Positions 59,712 to 64,000 of a stretch of DNA of 64,000 bases are shown piece after piece. The stretch lies in contig CP072328.1 of the NCBI GenBank assembly GCA_018127705.1, forward strand, positions 806,001-870,000. The letters run 5' to 3'. The stretch comes from TM7 phylum sp. oral taxon 349. GTDB taxonomy: Bacteria > Patescibacteriota > Saccharimonadia > Saccharimonadales > Saccharimonadaceae. Under the pieces are notes generated by a model. That model was not told the DNA's origin. It did not search any database and saw nothing but the letters and a program-made list of their open reading frames with translations. The translations under genes and the position numbers were made by a program. The first letter of the stretch is position 1; every line of letters starts with the position of its first letter.

Positions 59712-61427
59712 TTAATTACTGGTTTTCGAGCTTTGCGCCTTCGTGATGATAATCACATAATCAGTATTCGCATTATATACCACGCCCGATAACTCGTTTC
59801 CGGGTGATATATTCGTATGGTAGAGTGATTTTAGTCTTTCTTCGGTCGCTGATTTTACCTTTTCACCCACACGATATATCTTATTTGACGAATATGTTTG
59901 TCCGCTCGGCGCATTACCAACTGTGTTGACCGATATATCAAGCGCTTCAAGCTTGGTCGCTTCAGCCTGCGCCACTCCTGCAATTCCAGAGCCATTAAGG
60001 ACAACGACGCGCGGTTCTTCTCTCGTAATCGCCGTTGCGTAAATGTGCTTTTTAATGTACGCCTGCAAACCGCTATAGTTATACGTACCCGCCACCGGCA
60101 CTACCGCGCTCGCACCGCCAACCGTACCGGTTGTTAGAATTGCCGGATTAGCGTCAACGAGGCTGACGCTTTTGATCTCATCTTGTTTAATCGACTGCAT
60201 TAGGCTAACAAGCGTTCGCACTTCGCCTGTCTCAAAGTTCGTACGCAGGTTCGCGCCAATTGCCTCAACGAGTTTCGTGACTTTCGAGAAATCAGTGAGC
60301 GTACCCGTGCTAAGCGCTTTTTCGCGGATTGCCATCATAATTTTTTGCTGGTTTTTCTCGCGGTCAAAATTCGACTGCTCAAATCCATAGGTTGGCGCGA
60401 TATCGCCGCGCGCCATAGCAAGATACAGAGCATGTTCAGCATCAAGTTCAACCTCGCCGTTCGGATAGCTAATGTAATGCCCGCGCGGACAACGTTCCTG
60501 CCTCTCTGCCCGCGTTGTACCGCATTTCCAATCAAAGTTGCTATCCATCACTCCGCGCGGATCGCGGCTTTCAATATTCACTTTAATGCCGCCGATTGCG
60601 CTTACTAAATCACGCATCACCGAGTAATTTACATGCACGCTATACTGCAGATCCATACCTAGAATTTCACCCACAAACGAACGCGTTTCTTTCTGACGCT
60701 CATCTTCCGCACTATCTGACTTCCAATCGTTGTTCACACAATTGAAATACACATTAATTTTGCCTGCATACCCCGCGTCACAGGCGCGTCCGTACTTCAC
60801 GTATAGATCGCGCGGAACGCTGACCATATATGCGTTCTTCTTGTTTTGATCAATACTTAGCACCATCATCGAGTCAGTTAGATACCCTGCTTCGTGCCCT
60901 TCGTCATCTTCAGATGTACCGAGAATAAGAATATTTGAACGACCGTTCGCATCCTGTTTGAGAGGTTTCTGCTGTACCAACCCGAACAAGTCGCCCTTAA
61001 ACACCGATTTGCTCGCCATTAACGCACGATATGCGAACCAGCCGGCGGTCAGTACAATAATCAAGATGAATGCAATAATCCCGCGTTTAATAATTTTGCG
61101 GCGACGAGATATTGGTTTGTGAGATTTTTTGTCACGCCTTCTTCGACCGCTCGGTGTCGGCGATACATCAAGATCAGACAAATTGCCAATTTCCTGTAAC
61201 GACGCATCAATATCTGCACGGTCAGATCTCCCGGCAGTTGACGCTCGCTGCGCCGCTCGCGATGGCGCTGGCGAAGATAATGGCTTTGGCAGCCCTGTGT
61301 GGTTTGCGCCTGACGCGGTTACACGCCGCCGCATACTATTGCCGCTCGGTGAACGTTCTAGACCCTCTACCGATACTTCCGGCAACTGACGCCGCGGAAC
61401 AAAACCGTCTACTGCTCGTTTACTCAT
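59712..61427 (-). CDS. LytR-CpsA-Psr (LCP) family protein with LytR_C domain
   Basis: 571 residues. A long basic disordered cytoplasmic N terminus (about 1-110) precedes one TM (about 113-133). The LCP domain (about 160-400) shows LTDSMMVLSID, VSVPRDLYV and VNYSVMRDLVSAIGGI. The C-terminal LytR_C domain (about 455-560) starts RVVVLNGSGIAGVA. LCP enzymes transfer glycopolymers from undecaprenyl phosphate to peptidoglycan, consistent with a Gram-positive-like envelope. It is divergent from lepB; TATAGT lies 11 nt before its ATG. Confidence 0.93.
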   Translation of the reverse strand: MSKRAVDGFVPRRQLPEVSVEGLERSPSGNSMRRRVTASGANHTGLPKPLSSPAPSRAAQRASTAGRSDRADIDASLQEIGNLSDLDVSPTPSGRRRRDKKSHKPISRRRKIIKRGIIAFILIIVLTAGWFAYRALMASKSVFKGDLFGLVQQKPLKQDANGRSNILILGTSEDDEGHEAGYLTDSMMVLSIDQNKKNAYMVSVPRDLYVKYGRACDAGYAGKINVYFNCVNNDWKSDSAEDERQKETRSFVGEILGMDLQYSVHVNYSVMRDLVSAIGGIKVNIESRDPRGVMDSNFDWKCGTTRAERQERCPRGHYISYPNGEVELDAEHALYLAMARGDIAPTYGFEQSNFDREKNQQKIMMAIREKALSTGTLTDFSKVTKLVEAIGANLRTNFETGEVRTLVSLMQSIKQDEIKSVSLVDANPAILTTGTVGGASAVVPVAGTYNYSGLQAYIKKHIYATAITREEPRVVVLNGSGIAGVAQAEATKLEALDISVNTVGNAPSGQTYSSNKIYRVGEKVKSATEERLKSLYHTNISPGNELSGVVYNANTDYVIIITKAQSSKTSN

Positions 61428-61489
61428 AGCTCTTGTTTACTATAGCGGAAATGCGCAGAAAATAAAACCATCGCGGCTATGGTTTCCGT

Positions 61490-61518
61490 TTGTCTTTTTG
61501 GAGCGTGGCGGGTATAGT
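61490..61518 (+). promoter_or_regulatory. Promoter of lepB
   Basis: TTGTCT (61490-61495), 17-nt spacer, TATAGT (61513-61518). The ATG at 61526 follows 7 nt later. The in-frame TTG at 61490 is the -35 box, not a start codon. Confidence 0.75.
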
Positions 61519-61525
61519 AAAAAAG

Positions 61526-62134
61526 ATGGAAGCAAGCTATTTGACGCGTCATCCACGGGTAAAAGACATCCTCAACTTCATTGGGTTCGTCTTACTTGTC
61601 TTGATCGGCACACTGCTAATCAACACATACGTGTTCCGTAGCTTTTCAGTATCTGGGCATAGTATGGATCATACGCTTGCCGATGGCGACCGGCTTATCG
61701 TTGACCGACTGCCCGTAACTGCAGCATTACTCAAAAATAAACCGTACGTACCAAACCGCGGGCAAATTATTGTTTTCAAGAACCCGCGTTTTTTAGCCGG
61801 CATGCATGATGAATTTATCGTGAAGCGCGTCATCGCATTCCCCGGTGAGCGCGTTACCGTCAAAGACGGTACACTTACCGTCTACAATCGCGAGCACCCA
61901 AATGGATTTCATCCCGACGACGAGTACCGTAGAGGTGGCGTTGGACCGCAAAGTCCATCAAGCGGCGATGTCGACACGACTGTACCTGAAGGTGTGCTAT
62001 TTGTCGCTGGCGACAACCGTATTGGTAGCAGTTCGTACGATTCGCGTACCGGACTTGGCTTCGTTCCTAACCACGACGTTGTCGGACCAGTTTCAGTGCG
62101 TCTCTTTCCTTTTTCAAAGATAACGACATTCTAG
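61526..62134 (+). CDS. lepB: Signal peptidase I
   Basis: 202 residues. One N-terminal TM (about 15-35), then the catalytic Ser46 in SGHSMDHTL and Lys100 in VKRVIAFPGERV, and the conserved box GVLFVAGDNRIGSSSYDSR. It cleaves signal peptides of proteins exported through SecA. A leaderless start is predicted. Confidence 0.95.
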   Translation: MEASYLTRHPRVKDILNFIGFVLLVLIGTLLINTYVFRSFSVSGHSMDHTLADGDRLIVDRLPVTAALLKNKPYVPNRGQIIVFKNPRFLAGMHDEFIVKRVIAFPGERVTVKDGTLTVYNREHPNGFHPDDEYRRGGVGPQSPSSGDVDTTVPEGVLFVAGDNRIGSSSYDSRTGLGFVPNHDVVGPVSVRLFPFSKITTF

Positions 62135-62145
62135 TTTCCGTGTTC

Positions 62146-63030
62146 TTAGCCAAGCAACTTTGAGATCCGCTCAAAATCCGCATGATCCTGAAATGAAATA
62201 ACGATTTGTCCTGAACCGCGGCGATTTGTCCGCACCTCAACTGGCGTTTTAAATCGATCAGCAAAATACGTCTGCTCTTCAGTATAACGCAACTTACGTG
62301 GCGCTGGCTGGCGCATTGTACGACCACCCAGCCCATTTGCTTTTTGGCGACGTACGTAGCTTTCAATTGCACGCGCGCTCCAGCCTTCTTTTATGATGCG
62401 CGGAATGATTTCGTCAACCACACTCTCAGGTAAACCAATCAACGGGCGCGCCTGCCCTTCGCGAATATCACCTGCTACGATCGCATCGCGCGCCGACGCC
62501 GGCAACCGCAACAAGCGTAGCGTATTGCTAATTGCCGCCGACGTTTTGCCGCCAACGCGCTGCCCGATCTCCTCAAGCGTTAAATTAAACTGATCGCGCA
62601 ATTTTAGATATGCTGTCGCCGTCTCAAGCGGGTTCAGATCGCTGCGTTGCAAGTTTTCGATAAGCGATAGCTCTAACTTATGCTGGCTTGACAGCGTCCG
62701 TACTAATGCCGGAATTTTTTCAAGTCCTGCCCGCTGCGAGGCGCGAAATCGTCGTTCACCCGCAACGATTTTGTAGCCCTGCTTATCTGGCGCCACAACA
62801 ATCGGCTGCAACACGCCATGCTCTTTTATCGACGCCGCTAGCTCATCAAGCGATACTTCATCAAACGCACGGCGCGGCTGGTCGGGATCCGGCGTTATCT
62901 CACTGAGTTTAATATAGCGTAAATCACTTACACGGTCATCCTGCTCAGATGTCGGATCAAATGACTCGTCTAGCAACTCTGTCGGAATTAACGAATCGAA
63001 ACTTCGCCCTAAACCCTTTTTAGCCGACAC
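62146..63030 (-). CDS. parB: Chromosome partitioning protein ParB
   Basis: About 294 residues. The N-terminal motif KGLGRSFDSLIP is followed by the ParB CTPase domain (DQPRRAFDEVSLDELAASIK, VAGERRFRASQRAGL), the HTH (TLEEIGQRVGGKTSAAISNT) and a C-terminal dimerisation domain. ParB spreads from parS sites; I saw no obvious parS in the window. The start may be the GTG at 63030, with AAAGGAGG 9 nt upstream, or the TTG at 63036. It overlaps the end of parA. Confidence 0.95.
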   Translation of the reverse strand: MSAKKGLGRSFDSLIPTELLDESFDPTSEQDDRVSDLRYIKLSEITPDPDQPRRAFDEVSLDELAASIKEHGVLQPIVVAPDKQGYKIVAGERRFRASQRAGLEKIPALVRTLSSQHKLELSLIENLQRSDLNPLETATAYLKLRDQFNLTLEEIGQRVGGKTSAAISNTLRLLRLPASARDAIVAGDIREGQARPLIGLPESVVDEIIPRIIKEGWSARAIESYVRRQKANGLGGRTMRQPAPRKLRYTEEQTYFADRFKTPVEVRTNRRGSGQIVISFQDHADFERISKLLG

Positions 63031-63784
63031 GATCAAGTACCTCCTTTGTCACTGCTTTATAGGCGCGTGCGCCCTTACTAAATCGATCATACGCGCCAAT
63101 TGGCAGCCCATGGCTTGGCGCTTCGGCAAGCCGTACATTGCGCGGGATCTTCGTTTTAAATACTTTCGCTGGAAAATGCTTAGAAATCTCATCAAGTACT
63201 TGCGTCGATAGTGATGTACGGCTATCAACCATAGTTGGCAGCACGCCAATCAGGTCAAGCGTCGGATTAAGGTTTTTACGAATTAGTTTCATCGTCTCAA
63301 GCAGCTGCCCCAAACCCTCAAGCGCATAGAACTCCGCCTGCACTGGCAACAACACATACTGTGCTGCGATCAATGCATTAACCGTTAGCAGACTTAAACT
63401 CGGCGGGCAATCAATAATGACAAAGTCATACTGCGTCGGCGTCAATTGAATCGCATATTTTAGCCGGCTAAACCGGTGCTGCACCTGTGTCAGCTCCACC
63501 TCGGCATTTGCCAACTCCGGCGTCGTCGGCGCAATCCATAGGTTAGTAAACTCGGTCGGCATTACCGCATCAATAAGCTTTTTCTTGCCCATAATCACTT
63601 CCGTCATTGTCGTATCGAGCGATTGCTTATCAATTGACAGACCGCTCGTCGCATTGCCCTGCGGATCAAAGTCGATTAATAATGTCCGTTTACCCCTTTT
63701 TGCCAAATAATACGCAAGATTGATTGACGTCGTCGTTTTACCGACGCCGCCTTTTTGATTAGTTACTGCGATAATCGTTGTCAC
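63020..63784 (-). CDS. parA: Chromosome partitioning ATPase ParA (Soj)
   Basis: 254 residues. The deviant Walker A KGGVGKT is at 11-17, LIDFDPQGNATSGL follows, and FVIIDCPPSLSLLTVNAL gives Walker B. It forms the DNA-bound gradient that segregates ParB-parS complexes. It starts at GTG, with AGAGGG upstream and an extended -10 (TGGTATAAT) before it. Chromosomal parAB usually lies near the replication origin. Confidence 0.96.
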   Translation of the reverse strand: MTTIIAVTNQKGGVGKTTTSINLAYYLAKRGKRTLLIDFDPQGNATSGLSIDKQSLDTTMTEVIMGKKKLIDAVMPTEFTNLWIAPTTPELANAEVELTQVQHRFSRLKYAIQLTPTQYDFVIIDCPPSLSLLTVNALIAAQYVLLPVQAEFYALEGLGQLLETMKLIRKNLNPTLDLIGVLPTMVDSRTSLSTQVLDEISKHFPAKVFKTKIPRNVRLAEAPSHGLPIGAYDRFSKGARAYKAVTKEVLDRVG

Positions 63785-63860
63785 GCTGTTTCTATTCCCT
63801 CTCTTTAGACCCTATTATACCATGAGCTGAATTGAGAAGACAAAAACTACTCTAGATATG

Positions 63861-63895
63861 AAAAACTCCTCGAGAGATTATACGAGGAGTTTTTT
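63861..63895 (-). terminator. Terminator of rplU
   Basis: The stem AAAACTCCTCG / CGAGGAGTTTT with a 10-nt loop and T-tail on the reverse strand lies directly after the rplU stop. Confidence 0.88.
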
Positions 63896-63899
63896 ACTG

Positions 63900-64000
63900 C
63901 TATTTAATTGCTGCAATTTCGATGAGCGAGTACTTCTGGCGATGACCGTTCTCTTTGTGAACACGTTTCTTTGCCTTGTACCGGATAACACGAATTTTAT
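63900..64000 (-). CDS. rplU: 50S ribosomal protein L21, C-terminal end (runs off the window)
   Basis: The last 33 codons read KIRVIRYKAKKRVHKENGHR then QKYSLIEIAAIK, matching the C terminus of L21 (basic KxxRxxxGHRQ signature). The stop at 63900 is followed by a terminator, so rpmA does not follow rplU here. Confidence 0.9.
   Translation of the reverse strand, partial: KIRVIRYKAKKRVHKENGHRQKYSLIEIAAIK

Noticed and set aside
62135-64000. parS site or replication origin near parAB
   Set aside because: I found no sequence resembling the TGTTTCACGTGAAACA consensus and no DnaA-box cluster.

Overview
The window looks like a chromosome segment of a reduced-genome Patescibacteria (CPR) bacterium, most probably a Candidatus Saccharibacteria (TM7) lineage. 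This rests on a dense set of information-processing and envelope genes with almost no metabolism, many lineage-specific hydrophilic orphan proteins, two DUF5663-like proteins, and SecA without a C-terminal zinc motif. Both prfA (RF1) and prfB (RF2) are present, which argues for UGA as a stop codon and against the UGA-recoding Gracilibacteria/Absconditabacteria. I read the taxonomy from gene content only.

Layout. 1-4.6 kb: IS481/IS3-like transposase end, rpmA, an orphan locus with apparent frameshifts, a lone receiver protein, two nested IS1595-type elements, an orphan. 4.6-8.9 kb: ftsE-ftsX, a PcsB-like CHAP hydrolase and a CtpA-type protease, a cell-division/peptidoglycan module. 9-12.1 kb: two orphans and a KilA-N gene broken at an A8 tract. 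12.1-22.7 kb: prfB-htpX, murD, secA-M16 peptidase, hpf, serS-pyrD. 22.8-30.5 kb: transposase fragment, DUF5663 protein, uppP, padR-pspC, DUF2207 protein, alcohol dehydrogenase, VapBC. 30.5-34 kb: HAM1/RdgB, NUDIX and Maf house-cleaning enzymes, lysS. 34-42.7 kb: greA, proS, CPBP protease, rseP, uppS, frr, three orphans, tsf, rpsB.

42.8-54 kb is the accessory part: anchored orphan proteins, a microsatellite-filled intergenic stretch, a wHTH-NUDIX regulator, a tiny membrane protein set among seven RNA-scale hairpins, a large protein with a caspase-like His/Cys pair, rpmE, a 195-bp MITE with perfect terminal repeats and target duplication, a Ser/Asp-rich protein, a PD-(D/E)XK-like nuclease with an A7 frameshift, and a decayed IS30 element. 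54-64 kb is conserved again: ung, prfA-prmC, htrA, a polytopic membrane protein, an LCP ligase, lepB, parA-parB, and the end of rplU.

The conserved genes build and maintain the envelope (MurD, UppS, UppP, LCP, FtsEX/PcsB, RseP, HtrA, LepB, SecA) and run translation (RF1, RF2, PrmC, RRF, EF-Ts, S2, L21, L27, L31, LysRS, SerRS, ProRS, HPF). Two regulatory themes recur. Many genes have a -10 box only 6-9 nt before the start codon, which predicts leaderless mRNAs and overrides several longer start choices. In addition, orphan genes tend to carry near-perfect TTGACA-17-TATAAT promoters. I saw no tRNA, rRNA or CRISPR array.
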